DNA of 37,684 nt from CALMZY01 sp052033915. Lineage in GTDB: Bacteria; Verrucomicrobiota; Kiritimatiellia; CAIQIC01; JAGNIJ01. Shown piece after piece: positions 1 to 9,707 of the stretch (positions are counted from its first letter, which is position 1; every line of letters begins with the position of its first letter). Where the stretch lies: the NCBI GenBank assembly GCA_052033915.1, contig JBPOJF010000007.1, positions 1 to 37,684 on the forward strand, in the 5' to 3' direction. A program made the translations under genes and the position numbers. The notes under the pieces are model-generated. The model was not told the DNA's origin. It did no database searches and saw only the letters and a program-made list of their open reading frames with translations.

Positions 1-3000
1 CGCCGCAGACGTTCACGCTTCAGAGCAGCCTGTTGGCCGGCAAGACGGTCCGCGCGTTCGAGCAGGGCCGCATCCTCGCAACGAACTGCAACGGCACGAT
101 CCAGGTGACGCTCCCGCCGGACGGCCACGAAATCCTGTACGTCTATTCCGCGACGACCAACAAGCCGATCTGCCAGATCGCGGACTCTCCCTCGGCCGTT
201 CATCCGTTCGGCGACAAGAGCTACAAGCTTCAGGTCTCTTACGACACGCTTGGGAAGACGAACCTGACGCTCAAGATCGCGCTGGTCGGCGGCAAGAGCG
301 GCTCGCAGACGCTGGAGACCGCGTCGACCATCGTCTCCGGAAACGGTACGTTCGACTTCTGGATGTGGATCCCGGACTTCGATGCCTCAAGCACGAACTG
401 TGCGTCCACGCCGGACGGCGGCCAGTTCAAATTTGTCACGTGGCTCGAGGATTCCACAAGCAATCGCGTGAGCGACCTGACCCAGCAATCCACGGAGTTG
501 CTGTGGGGCATTCGGCCCATGACCAACTTCCCGACAACCCTGGCGAAGGGGACCACCGTCAACATGCCGGTGGAGTGGGAAGACCTGTACGAATACCTGC
601 CGTGGGAAAACACGCCGATGACGCGAAACGACGCGTTCCCCGCCCGTGTGGCCGTCTTCCGGTCGTCGAAGACCGAGGCGCAGTACCCCGGCCATTTCGG
701 GCGCGTCAACCAGGTTTGCGACTGGCTGGAAAGCATGGGCTACAAGAGCGGGAACGACATGGACCTGTCGTTCGACAACGTGATCGTCTCGCTCGGCAAG
801 GCGTCGGGTAACCCGACGATCGTCTTCTCGGACGCGTCCGGAACGAATGGATGGTCAGCCGAGGGCCTGTGGCGCGTCGCGACGGATCTTTCGTACAGCC
901 CTTCCCGAAGCTGGGCATACAACAACGGGTCCAACTACAACACCGGCGCGCGGAACACGGGCTCGATCATTTCGCCCTGGATCTCGCTGTCGAACGGCAC
1001 GGCCGCGACCCTTTCGTTCCGGAGTTGGTACCAGACGGAGGACACCGGCACGAGATGGGACAAGAAACTCGTGTACGTCTCGACGGACGGCACGAACTGG
1101 ACTCAGGTTCTTCAGGTTTCCGGTCCGAATCAGCAGTGGACGGCGCAGGAATGCGATCTGAGCGCGTACGTCGGCCGTCAGATCAAGGTGAAGTTCACCT
1201 TCGATTCCGTCGACGCCTTGTACAACGCGTTTCGCGGTTGGTACGTGGACGATGTGACGGTTGCCACGTTGAGCGGTTCGATCCAGGACCTGTTCTACGA
1301 CAGCATGGAATCCACCACGAACTGGACGCCTTCCGGCTTGTGGCGGAAGACCGGGAGCCGGGGCGGGGCCGGGCTCGGGACGAATCGGTGGGTATACAGC
1401 CAGTTGCCGCCGAACACGAACTATAACACCGGCGCGCGCAACAGCGGGGCGCTCGTCTCCCGGTGGATCGACCTGACCACGGCGGCCGGCGCGACGCTGT
1501 CCTTCGAGAGCTGGTACCGCACGGAGGACACGGGCACGTCGTGGGACCGCAAGACCGTGTCGGTCTCGACGGACGGCACGAACTGGACCCAGGTTCTTCA
1601 GGTGTCCGGCCTGAATCAGCAGTGGACCTCGCAGACGTGCGATCTGGGGGCGTACGTCGGTCAGCGGATCAAGGTCAGATTCTTCTTCGACACGATCGAC
1701 AATCTCAACAACTCGTTCGAGGGCTGGTACATCGACAATGTGAGGGTGAGCACTCTGGCCGGCGCGGCCGTGCCCGCGTTCTCCGATTCGGTGGAGGAAG
1801 GAACCAACGGATGGCAGGCGGCCGGTCTGTGGCGTGTCGCGACGGATCTTTCGTACAGCCCTTCCCGAAGCTGGGCATACAACAACGGGTCCAACTACAA
1901 CACCGGCGCGCGGAACAGCGGGGCCCTGTTGTCGCCTTGGATCGACCTGACCCAGGCGGCCAGCGCGACGCTGAACTTCCGAAGCTGGTACGAAACGGAG
2001 GACACGGGCACGTTGTGGGACCGCAAGACCGTGTCGGTCTCGACGGACGGCACGAACTGGACCCAGGTTCTTCAAGTGTCCGGCCCGAACAAGCAGTGGA
2101 CCTCGCAGACGATCCCGCTCGACATGTACGCGGGCCGGAGAATCCGGTTGAAGTTCTTCTTCGACACGATCGACGGTCTGCACAACGGCGGTCGCGGCTG
2201 GTACATTGACAACATCGTCGTCAACGCGACCGTTTCCGACGTGCTGTTCTCCGACGACTTCGCCTCCGGCTCTCTCTCGAAGTGGACGCGCGCGGCAGGC
2301 TGCGCCAACTGGTGTGTGACGAACGGATGGGCCCGCGCCTGGCGCATCGGCAACGACGACAACATCATGTATGCCGGCGACGCGAACTGGAGCAACTACA
2401 CGGCCGCCGTCGATTTCCGGTACAACAAGATGGGGCCGTACTTCAATGAAGCGGAACTGTATCTGAGGTATATCGACCGCAACAACTTCGTAAAGGTCAG
2501 CCTCATGGATTATTACGGGTTCTGGCGAATGAAATACACGGTGCGGATCGCCACGAACAACAGCCAGCAGGCATGGGTTCATGAGTTCATGAAAACCAAC
2601 AGCCCTGTGGAAGGCGCGATCTACAACCTGAAGGTTCACGCGGAATCGAACACCTTCACGGTGTTCCTCAATGGCGATGAAGTCAGCACCTTCACGCCCA
2701 CGAACTTCCCGTTCCCGAAAGGCAAGATCGCCATCGGCACCCGCGCCGTTCAGTTGGGCATCTGGGAGCCGCAGAAGGGCTACTTCTTCATCGATGACGA
2801 CGAGTATTCATTCTACGCGCCGGAAGGACAGCAGGCCACGACGGGCGTGCCGCTGAATCTGGACTGGGGATACCTCGTCGGATTCTTCCCGACATTGATC
2901 CTTCCCTCCACCTACGTCATGAGCGACGTCGAGGTCTCGAACGTGACGACCTGGCTGAACGGCGGCTTGTTCAGCTTGATCGCGACGGACGGCGGGATCG

Positions 3001-5342
3001 CCATGAAGAATGAAACCGGCGCGGCCGATCTGGGCCGGATCGAGGGTCTGTTCGGCGTCGCGCCCGCCGTCGCGCAGGTCTCCAATCTGACGAAGGTCAC
3101 GGTCGGCACGAGCGATCATTACGTGACGCAGGACTACGCCTCCAGCGCGCAGGTCGGCGCGACCGGCAGCGCGGTGGCCTGGACCACCCTGGCGAAGGGC
3201 AGGGCGCTTGGCGCGGCCGGCGGGTCGGCGACCACACCGGCGCTGATCGTCAACACGCTGACCAACGATCCGCAGTGTCCCAAGAAGGTGTTCTGTATGA
3301 ACATGGGCGCGGACACGCAGGGCCAGTTGACGAACTCCCTCAAGAATCTGGCCGCGCGGGCGTTCGAATGGGCGAGGGGCGAGGCGCACAAGGTGCGCAT
3401 TGAACTGAAGTACACGCCGATCCGCGGAAGCCTGTTGAACAACATCACCGTGGCGTCCTGGGAGGAGTGGGTCCTCGGCGGAACCGGCAGCAATCTGATG
3501 AATCTGGTTTTGCCGGGTGACGGCATTATGACGGGCGACAACCTGTTCTGGGTGATGTACACGTACCCATGGGACGCAGAGGATGCGTGGCTCGCGCACG
3601 ACGGGTTCTACACCTCGTCGAACGACGGATCGAACGGGCTCTACACGAGTATTGCGGGCCTGGGACTGCAGATTCTCGGCGTGACGGATACGGCTTATGC
3701 CGGACGCGACTGGGACACATGGGTTGCCTACAACACGCGCTCGACGACGGTAAGCGTCGCGTACGGCGTCAAGGACAAGGGCGTGACGCAGTACGAGGAC
3801 AACTTCAACGACGGCAACTACAACGGCTGGAACGTGGTCGCCAGCCCGCGTATTGCGTGGAGCGTGACGAACAACGCGCTACAGGCGAAGGTGGTCAGCG
3901 TCACGACCGGCGGATACGGGTACATCTACTGGAACGGCCTGGCCGTGACCGGCAAGAACATCACCATCGAATACAGTACGATGTTCACGAACAACGCCTA
4001 CGACGGCGGCGTGATCTACCGCGGGCGCGTGCTCTACGTGAACCCGAACCTGTGCGGCTGGGTGGATGACGCGCCGAACTACTTCACGGTCAACAAACCG
4101 ACGATCGGCAAGTGGAACAAGGTGGTCGTTCATATCCGCGATGGCGCTCCGTATCTCATGAGCGATCTGTTCGTGGACGGCAAGACGGTGTTCCTGAGCG
4201 AACCGATCCAGGTGGCGTCGTGGACGACGAACACGGTCGGGTTCCTGGGCCCGTACTCGAACCTGAACTCGGTTGTGCAGTGGGACAACGTTCGGATCGC
4301 GGACGAGCAGTACACCGTGACGTACACGAACTTCTCGGGGGAGAAGGTTCCGACGAACGAGACGATGCCGACGTTGTGGGCCAGCATTCCGGATTACGAT
4401 CCCGCCATGTGGGAGCACGAGGGGACGACGCTGGGCGGATTGTATGAATGGTATACCTACTTCCACGGCGAAGGGGTGCACAGCTACTCGAATACGAGGG
4501 TTTACTTTGCGCCGCGCCTGTGCGTGGAACTGGCGACGTTCCCGACGAACCTGAGCGCGGGCACGAACGTGGTGGTTCCGGTGGAGTGGCAGAACCTTCC
4601 GACGAACTCGGCCATGTTGCGGCTGCGGCTGTGGGATGCCTACAGCGGCCTAATCCACGTGGAAGTGACCAATGTCATCTCGGGCGCGACGGGGACGACC
4701 AACGTGCCCGTGACCATTCCAACGATGCCCCCGGGCGCCAATTACGTGTGGACGGCGTTCATATACCTGAAGAACGCGCTCGATCCATGGAACGAGAGAA
4801 TCGGCTCGGATGACACATTCCGGTTCGATGACATGGGGATCGGCGTAGAGCCGGAAACGATCATCGAAAACTTTGCTACGCCGGAATCGAACGGCGTCTT
4901 CACTCTGTACTCCGACGCAGGCATGCCGGGCGCCGGATGGACCAACTATGTGTGGCAGGGATCGTATGCGACGTTCAACGGAGACTACACAGGCATCCCC
5001 GTGCCCGAGGGGGTGAAGTGCTACTGGACGTCGGGCAATTCCTGGCAGGGCTGGGGTGTGTTCAAAGTCGGCGGGGGGATGAACATGAGTTCGTATTCAA
5101 ACGGATACCTGAAGTTCTGGATGCGTTCCTTGACGCGACAGGTGAAGATCGGCCTCGAAGGCCCGGTCAACGTCAAATCCGAGGTCTTGGTTGGACCGAC
5201 GACGAACTGGCAGGAGTACACCCTGCCCATCAGCGGGTTCTCCAACGTCGCGCTGACGAACATGTACGGGCTGTTCGAGGCGACGACGACCGCGTCCGGG
5301 GACTTCTACATCGACCATGTCCGGTGGTCGCTGACACCTTGA
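1..5342 (+). CDS. Giant secreted modular beta-sandwich protein, 5' end outside window
   Basis: The frame is open from base 3, so the gene starts upstream; the TTG at 33 is only the first possible start inside the window. About 1,780 residues are visible. In order (numbered from the TTG): beta-sandwich material (1-255); three tandem modules of about 160 residues (260-735), each with a TEDTGT..WD..-VSTDGTNWTQVLQVSG core and ending in GWY(V/I)D(D/N)V, resembling MAM/immune-inhibitor-A-like jelly rolls; a concanavalin/LamG-like domain (735-935); an alpha/beta region with an LNGGLFSLIATDGG segment that could be a glutamine-amidotransferase-like fold (940-1180); a second LamG-like domain; and a C-terminal carbohydrate-binding-like sandwich ending in FYIDHVRW. 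I see no catalytic motif. A sugar-binding or surface role, possibly as the tail of a glycoside hydrolase, is inferred. It ends just before the DUF11 gene, whose ribosome site overlaps its stop. Confidence 0.85.
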   Translation, partial: PQTFTLQSSLLAGKTVRAFEQGRILATNCNGTIQVTLPPDGHEILYVYSATTNKPICQIADSPSAVHPFGDKSYKLQVSYDTLGKTNLTLKIALVGGKSGSQTLETASTIVSGNGTFDFWMWIPDFDASSTNCASTPDGGQFKFVTWLEDSTSNRVSDLTQQSTELLWGIRPMTNFPTTLAKGTTVNMPVEWEDLYEYLPWENTPMTRNDAFPARVAVFRSSKTEAQYPGHFGRVNQVCDWLESMGYKSGNDMDLSFDNVIVSLGKASGNPTIVFSDASGTNGWSAEGLWRVATDLSYSPSRSWAYNNGSNYNTGARNTGSIISPWISLSNGTAATLSFRSWYQTEDTGTRWDKKLVYVSTDGTNWTQVLQVSGPNQQWTAQECDLSAYVGRQIKVKFTFDSVDALYNAFRGWYVDDVTVATLSGSIQDLFYDSMESTTNWTPSGLWRKTGSRGGAGLGTNRWVYSQLPPNTNYNTGARNSGALVSRWIDLTTAAGATLSFESWYRTEDTGTSWDRKTVSVSTDGTNWTQVLQVSGLNQQWTSQTCDLGAYVGQRIKVRFFFDTIDNLNNSFEGWYIDNVRVSTLAGAAVPAFSDSVEEGTNGWQAAGLWRVATDLSYSPSRSWAYNNGSNYNTGARNSGALLSPWIDLTQAASATLNFRSWYETEDTGTLWDRKTVSVSTDGTNWTQVLQVSGPNKQWTSQTIPLDMYAGRRIRLKFFFDTIDGLHNGGRGWYIDNIVVNATVSDVLFSDDFASGSLSKWTRAAGCANWCVTNGWARAWRIGNDDNIMYAGDANWSNYTAAVDFRYNKMGPYFNEAELYLRYIDRNNFVKVSLMDYYGFWRMKYTVRIATNNSQQAWVHEFMKTNSPVEGAIYNLKVHAESNTFTVFLNGDEVSTFTPTNFPFPKGKIAIGTRAVQLGIWEPQKGYFFIDDDEYSFYAPEGQQATTGVPLNLDWGYLVGFFPTLILPSTYVMSDVEVSNVTTWLNGGLFSLIATDGGIAMKNETGAADLGRIEGLFGVAPAVAQVSNLTKVTVGTSDHYVTQDYASSAQVGATGSAVAWTTLAKGRALGAAGGSATTPALIVNTLTNDPQCPKKVFCMNMGADTQGQLTNSLKNLAARAFEWARGEAHKVRIELKYTPIRGSLLNNITVASWEEWVLGGTGSNLMNLVLPGDGIMTGDNLFWVMYTYPWDAEDAWLAHDGFYTSSNDGSNGLYTSIAGLGLQILGVTDTAYAGRDWDTWVAYNTRSTTVSVAYGVKDKGVTQYEDNFNDGNYNGWNVVASPRIAWSVTNNALQAKVVSVTTGGYGYIYWNGLAVTGKNITIEYSTMFTNNAYDGGVIYRGRVLYVNPNLCGWVDDAPNYFTVNKPTIGKWNKVVVHIRDGAPYLMSDLFVDGKTVFLSEPIQVASWTTNTVGFLGPYSNLNSVVQWDNVRIADEQYTVTYTNFSGEKVPTNETMPTLWASIPDYDPAMWEHEGTTLGGLYEWYTYFHGEGVHSYSNTRVYFAPRLCVELATFPTNLSAGTNVVVPVEWQNLPTNSAMLRLRLWDAYSGLIHVEVTNVISGATGTTNVPVTIPTMPPGANYVWTAFIYLKNALDPWNERIGSDDTFRFDDMGIGVEPETIIENFATPESNGVFTLYSDAGMPGAGWTNYVWQGSYATFNGDYTGIPVPEGVKCYWTSGNSWQGWGVFKVGGGMNMSSYSNGYLKFWMRSLTRQVKIGLEGPVNVKSEVLVGPTTNWQEYTLPISGFSNVALTNMYGLFEATTTASGDFYIDHVRWSLTP
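876..1917 (+). repeat. Internal duplication: identical 82-bp blocks 960 bp apart
   Basis: Bases 876-957 and 1836-1917 are identical, exactly 960 bp (320 codons) apart, inside modules one and three of the giant protein. The middle module is more divergent at the same place. Shorter identical stretches around the STDGTNWTQ-coding segment recur in all three modules. Confidence 0.9.
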
Positions 5343-5351
5343 GGAGACACG

Positions 5352-6530
5352 ATGAAAACCGCGTTGAAGCAAGGAGCTGTGATGAAACGCCTGATTCTCT
5401 GTTGGACACTGATGCTTGTACTGATCTGCGGCCGGTCGGCATTCGCCGCCGACGTGGACCTCGTGCTCACGATCAGCGACTCGCCGGATCCCGTGCACAT
5501 CGGCAACAACCTGACCTATACGCTGGGGGTGACCAACCGGGGGCCGAGCCAGGCCGCCAACGTCGTGGTCGTCAACGTCCTGCCCGTCGGGATTGATTTC
5601 GTCTCGTGTACGCCGAGCCAGGGGACGTACACGCAGGAAGACGCCCGCACGGTGTCGTGCTATCTCGGGACGCTGGCCAACGGCGGCCGCGCCACCGTGA
5701 CGCTGGTGACCAGTCCCAGTCTGGCCGGCGTTTTCACCAACGAGACCAGCGTTCAGACCGACGACACGGACACCAACCCGGCGAACAACCGCGCCGGCGC
5801 GGTGACCACGGTTCGGACGCAGAATCGTCCTCCTGAACTGATCCTGCCCGGCAATTTTGTGCTGCCGGTCGGCGCCTCCACGAATTTTGCCGTCATGGTC
5901 ACCGATCCGGATCACGATGCCGGCGTTTCCGTGATCAATCCCGTGAAACCGTCCGGGGCGACGTTTGTAAACAGCAATTTCTCGTGGACGGCGACGACGG
6001 CGTTTTTGAACACGACCAACACCGTCACGTTCGTGGCCAACGACAACCAGGGCACGACCAACAGCGTGGTGACGAACAGCCTGTCTATCGTGGTTCCCTT
6101 TGACTGGAACGGAAACGGCATCAGCGATGGATGGGAGTGGACGCACTTTGCCAATCTGACGACAAGCGCCTCCGCCGACAACGACGGCGACGGGTTCAAC
6201 AACTACGCCGAGTACATCGCGGGCACACAGCCGACCAATGCGAGCTCCCTGTTTGTCGTGCTCGACTGCGCGACGCCGACGGGCACGAGCAATCACCAGG
6301 TGACGGTGGCGACGGAGCCGGGCCGCAAGTACACGATCTACTGGGCGGAGGGCGCATTGACGAACGGAATGACGTGGCGGCCGTTTGCCAACTCCGCCGC
6401 CGGCGTCTGGATCGAGACCGGTTCCGTGTCCACAACCCACATGTTCATCGACACGGAGGGCACCAATACCACCGGTCATTCCCCGCTGAATGGCACGCGG
6501 TACTACAAGGTGAAAGTCGAGATGCCGTAA
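5352..6530 (+). CDS. Secreted DUF11-domain protein
   Basis: The protein has 392 residues. Two starts are possible, each with a good ribosome site five bases upstream: ATG 5352 behind GAGGAG (which overlaps the upstream stop codon) and ATG 5382 behind AAGGAG. The second gives a compact signal peptide, MKRLILCWTLMLVLICGRSA, and may be the real one. A DUF11 domain follows (about residues 35-155), recognisable from VDLVLTISDSPDPVHIGNNL and VTNRGPSQAANVVV. Next comes a cadherin/Ig-like segment (about 160-245), then DWNGNGISDGWEW and DNDGDGFNNYAEYIAGT, an Asp-rich calcium-binding-like segment common near the C-termini of PVC-group surface proteins. DUF11 proteins are typically surface proteins; function is otherwise unknown. 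It probably forms an operon with the giant protein upstream. Confidence 0.85.
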   Translation: MKTALKQGAVMKRLILCWTLMLVLICGRSAFAADVDLVLTISDSPDPVHIGNNLTYTLGVTNRGPSQAANVVVVNVLPVGIDFVSCTPSQGTYTQEDARTVSCYLGTLANGGRATVTLVTSPSLAGVFTNETSVQTDDTDTNPANNRAGAVTTVRTQNRPPELILPGNFVLPVGASTNFAVMVTDPDHDAGVSVINPVKPSGATFVNSNFSWTATTAFLNTTNTVTFVANDNQGTTNSVVTNSLSIVVPFDWNGNGISDGWEWTHFANLTTSASADNDGDGFNNYAEYIAGTQPTNASSLFVVLDCATPTGTSNHQVTVATEPGRKYTIYWAEGALTNGMTWRPFANSAAGVWIETGSVSTTHMFIDTEGTNTTGHSPLNGTRYYKVKVEMP

Positions 6531-6538
6531 CGAGCGGG

Positions 6539-6571
6539 GGAGGGTTGGAGTGATGCGCGCTCCAACCCTCC
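6539..6571. terminator. Hairpin between convergent genes
   Basis: A perfect 12-bp stem (GGAGGGTTGGAG paired with CTCCAACCCTCC, nine-base loop) lies between the stop of the DUF11 gene and the stop of the minus-strand pullulanase. There is no strong T tract, so it may end transcription inefficiently or act in both directions. Confidence 0.6.
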
Positions 6572-6593
6572 GCGCCTCCCGTACTCCGTTCGC

Positions 6594-9434
6594 CTAGAAC
6601 CCGTCCATGAACAGGTACGCCCTCAGCCCCGGGACCTGCACATTCATCGGCTGGGGACCTTGAACGATTTGCGTGTTTGGAATTCCCGCCGGCTCGATCT
6701 TTTCGCCGTCGCCGATCAGGCGCCACCGGCCCGCCGGAAACGGGACGCTGAAGTTCTGCACGGCGCCGCTCGCATTCAGTAACACGACAAAACCCGCCCC
6801 GCTGTGAATCTTCGGGGCATTCACGATGTAGCCGAGCGTCTGCGGATCCGGCGGCAGGATCCACTGGTAGTAATGGGCCGGCGGTTTCACGGCGACGCGG
6901 AACGCTCTGCCCGCGTCGCTTTGCCGCAGGTGTATCAGTCCCATGTAATAAGCCAGCGCCTGCGCGGCCGCCGGCCGGTCCCGATCGTCCCAGCGGATTG
7001 CATTCACATCGTCGCCCTTGTCGTACGTGTTCCGAATGCCGCGCTTGCTGCGGATGAATTCCTGGCCCTCGGTTATCATCGGGATTCCGAGCGACGTGAA
7101 CAGGATCGTCGCCGCAAGCCGGTTTGCCGCCACGTCGATCTCCTGCAGGCTGCGGCCGTCGCGGTCCGGCCGCGTGCAGAGTTCGTCCGCCAGCGCCATG
7201 TCGTCGTGGCTTTCCAGGTAATTGATCGGCTGGAGCGGATTGGCGGCCCACGTGTCCACGGAGCCCAGGATATTCTTCCGGAGCCATTCGCGGTTGTGCC
7301 GGCCCATGACGAAGTCCTTGGAGGCATAGCGGAAGTCGTTGTTCCACGCCGACCAGCCGGTGCCCTTCAGCAGGCGCTTGTTCTCGCCGCGGAAACTCCA
7401 CGGCTCGGAAATCAGGATGACGTTTGGGTTGATGGCCCGGGCCGCGTCGCGGACTTCCATCAACGTGTCCAGATCGATCAGCTCCGCGAGATCAAATCGG
7501 AATCCGTCCACGTGAAACTCCTTCATCCAATACACAATGTTGTCCACGATCAGCCGCCGCATCATGGGCGCCTCGGACTTCATATCGTTCCCGCAGCCGC
7601 TGAAATTGCTGAACGTATAATCGGGATTCAGCCGGAAGAAGTATTTCTTATCGAGGAGGGTAAAGATGTTCGGCGAGCCGACGTGGTTGAACACCACATC
7701 GAGAACGACGCCCAGGCCGCGGCGGTGCAGTTCGTTGACCAGCCGCTTGAACTCGAAATACTGCGAACCGGCGAGCGGGCGGCGCGCGTAGGACGCTTCC
7801 GGGGCGAAATAGAAAACGGGCGCATACCCCCAGTTAAAACCGCCGTCCTCGTTGGAGAATTCGGCGAGCGGCATGATCTCCACGGTCGTCGCCCCCAGGT
7901 TCTTGATGTGGTCGATGGCCGTGCCCTTGCCCTCCGACGCGATCAAGCCTTCGTAGGTTCCGGCAAGCTCCGGTTGAACCCCGGACGACGGGTGGATGGT
8001 CAGGTCGCGCACGTGCATTTCGTAGATCACCAGGTCCTGCGGCGCCCGCGTCACGTAATCCTGATCCGTCCAGCCGCTCCACCAGCGGTTCGTCTCGTCC
8101 GCGTCGATGACAATGGTGTTGTTCATCGAGTGGGCCGCCGCCCGCGCGTACGGATCGCCGATCTGCGCCAGGCTGTTGAACCCCTCGCCGTTACCGGTCG
8201 GTCCGTCCACGTTGAATGAGTAGTATGAGCCGATATCGAACCCCAGCACGCTGATCTCCCAAACCCCATCGGCCGGATCCTTCCACATCGCGTAGCGTTC
8301 GCGCGGCGCGAGCTTCTGGTAAGCGGGCTTGTGAACCTCGTACTGCGGCGTGTCGTAGATGCACAAGTGGACGCTGCTCGCGCGCGGCGCGAAGAGTCGG
8401 TACGTCGTGCAGCCATGCTCGCGGTCGAGGATCGCGCCAAGCTCCTTGTCCGACTTCATCCGATCGAGAATCTTTCCGGGAGTTACCGGAAACCAGATTG
8501 CGCGATCCGTAATGCCTTGAATCACAACGACATATGATTTCGAGAGGTCGATGGTGTCGACCGTTGTGATCTTCAAGCCTGTGCCGCCCGCGCGGGCCGG
8601 ATCGATCTTCAGGTTCACATTGCCTTTGCCGTCCGGCGCTGCGTTCAGCGCGCCCTGCGGCGGCGGCAGCCAGCGGTTGCCGTTGATGACGAATTTGAAC
8701 AGCAGGTCCTTCTCGCCCTGCGGCGGACGCAGCCCGCCGAGCTGGGTAGTCAGCTTCGGCAATCCGCCGATGGATGAACGGTTCAGCGCCCAGCGCCCGT
8801 GGCCGCCGCCGGCATCCCATCCGTTGAAGTTCCCGGCGACGGTCACGCGGTCGTTCGGGGCGAGTTTGACCCCGTAGCAGGCTTCGTCGAACACGAACGT
8901 GATCAAGCCGCCGGCAAGGAAATATCCCTGCTGGCTTCCCGCCTCGCGGGCGGCCGCGAGTTGGAGTTCGCGAATCGGGGTGTTGGGCACGAGGACGACT
9001 TTGAGCTTTGCGGACTCGGGAACGCCCTGCCGGAGCGTGACGTTGATCACGTCGCGGTCGTCGATCGTCGCGTTGAAGATCAGGTCCGACGGCCTGTCGA
9101 GAAGACGCTCTCCGTTGACGTAGAGCGAGCGGTTCTCGCCCTTCTCCCACTCGCCGTTCAGAATGAACTTGAAATCGTGTTGGCCGAACGAGACGGGAAG
9201 CGTGCGTGTATCCAGCGTCCAGACCCCGTCCGCAAGCTGCATGGGGAAGCGTCCGCTCCAGCCGTCCCACGAACCGGCGACGATGACGCCGGTTGCGGCC
9301 GGATCCTGAAATCTCAGCCATGGAGTCGGAGTCGAACCCGGCACGGAACGCACGTCCGGGCGAAGAGGCGGATCCTCAGAGAAACCGGCTATCGGGAAAA
9401 GAAGACAAATCAGCAGGATCAGCCGTTTGGACAT
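6594..9434 (-). CDS. Secreted pullulanase-type GH13 alpha-glucan debranching enzyme
   Basis: The 946-residue protein has an N-terminal signal peptide (MSKRLILLICLLFPIAGFSE). Two glycogen-binding-type E-set modules follow: VIVAGSWDGW near residue 50 and VTVAGNFNGW near 198. A third CBM48-like module sits at TTYRLFAPRASSVHL (343-410), and then the GH13 barrel. The barrel shows the pullulanase-type segments YEMHVRD (471) and GGFNWGYAP (531, the YNWGYDP region), region I DVVFNH (579-584), region II GFRFDLAE with nucleophile D648, region III SEPW with acid/base E677, and region IV ESHDD with D744. It should hydrolyse alpha-1,6 branches in pullulan, glycogen or starch outside the cytoplasm; exact specificity is inferred. 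GGAG lies seven bases before the ATG. It is convergent with the DUF11 gene and divergent from rpsB. Confidence 0.92.
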   Translation of the reverse strand: MSKRLILLICLLFPIAGFSEDPPLRPDVRSVPGSTPTPWLRFQDPAATGVIVAGSWDGWSGRFPMQLADGVWTLDTRTLPVSFGQHDFKFILNGEWEKGENRSLYVNGERLLDRPSDLIFNATIDDRDVINVTLRQGVPESAKLKVVLVPNTPIRELQLAAAREAGSQQGYFLAGGLITFVFDEACYGVKLAPNDRVTVAGNFNGWDAGGGHGRWALNRSSIGGLPKLTTQLGGLRPPQGEKDLLFKFVINGNRWLPPPQGALNAAPDGKGNVNLKIDPARAGGTGLKITTVDTIDLSKSYVVVIQGITDRAIWFPVTPGKILDRMKSDKELGAILDREHGCTTYRLFAPRASSVHLCIYDTPQYEVHKPAYQKLAPRERYAMWKDPADGVWEISVLGFDIGSYYSFNVDGPTGNGEGFNSLAQIGDPYARAAAHSMNNTIVIDADETNRWWSGWTDQDYVTRAPQDLVIYEMHVRDLTIHPSSGVQPELAGTYEGLIASEGKGTAIDHIKNLGATTVEIMPLAEFSNEDGGFNWGYAPVFYFAPEASYARRPLAGSQYFEFKRLVNELHRRGLGVVLDVVFNHVGSPNIFTLLDKKYFFRLNPDYTFSNFSGCGNDMKSEAPMMRRLIVDNIVYWMKEFHVDGFRFDLAELIDLDTLMEVRDAARAINPNVILISEPWSFRGENKRLLKGTGWSAWNNDFRYASKDFVMGRHNREWLRKNILGSVDTWAANPLQPINYLESHDDMALADELCTRPDRDGRSLQEIDVAANRLAATILFTSLGIPMITEGQEFIRSKRGIRNTYDKGDDVNAIRWDDRDRPAAAQALAYYMGLIHLRQSDAGRAFRVAVKPPAHYYQWILPPDPQTLGYIVNAPKIHSGAGFVVLLNASGAVQNFSVPFPAGRWRLIGDGEKIEPAGIPNTQIVQGPQPMNVQVPGLRAYLFMDGF

Positions 9435-9545
9435 ACCGCGCTCCGGTTACCACGGGCATCCAAACACAGGCCGATGCGGAATTCAACCGCTTTGGCGTAC
9501 ATCTGCCGCATTCTTGAGTTCCTGGTCGAAGCCCTTCAATTCTTC

Positions 9546-9573
9546 TTGCACCCCTGAAATCCGCTGGTATAGT
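9546..9573 (+). promoter_or_regulatory. Probable promoter of rpsB-tsf
   Basis: TTGCAC at 9546-9551 and TATAGT at 9568-9573 are separated by 16 bp. The -10 matches five of six consensus bases, the -35 only about three. It would give an rpsB leader of about 125 bases. Confidence 0.5.
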
Positions 9574-9612
9574 CGCCAGCCAGTTTCGCCGACGCGGAAC
9601 GGAAGCGAGTGT

Positions 9613-9674
9613 CCCGGCGCCTCTGCCGGGGCCAAAGCGGATTGTTCGGAATGCATCCCGGCGCACGGTGCGCC
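9613..9674 (+). promoter_or_regulatory. Structured rpsB leader with two hairpins
   Basis: Two perfect 6-bp stems lie between the predicted promoter and the rpsB start: CCCGGC/GCCGGG (9613-9630, six-base loop) and GGCGCA/TGCGCC (9660-9674, three-base loop). Ribosomal protein S2 is known to repress its own operon through the leader in some bacteria. Whether these hairpins do that here is inference. Confidence 0.4.
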
Positions 9675-9707
9675 AGGAGCAACGCCGAACCAGCTACGGA
9701 GGAAGTC

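Noticed and set aside
855..2639. A 594-codon minus-strand open frame over the giant protein
   Set aside because: It mirrors the tandem modules on the plus strand, is Arg/Val-rich with no domain, and reflects high GC and codon periodicity.
5097..6479. A 460-codon minus-strand open frame under the DUF11 gene
   Set aside because: The plus-strand gene has ribosome sites, a signal peptide and a recognised domain. The opposite frame is a shadow.
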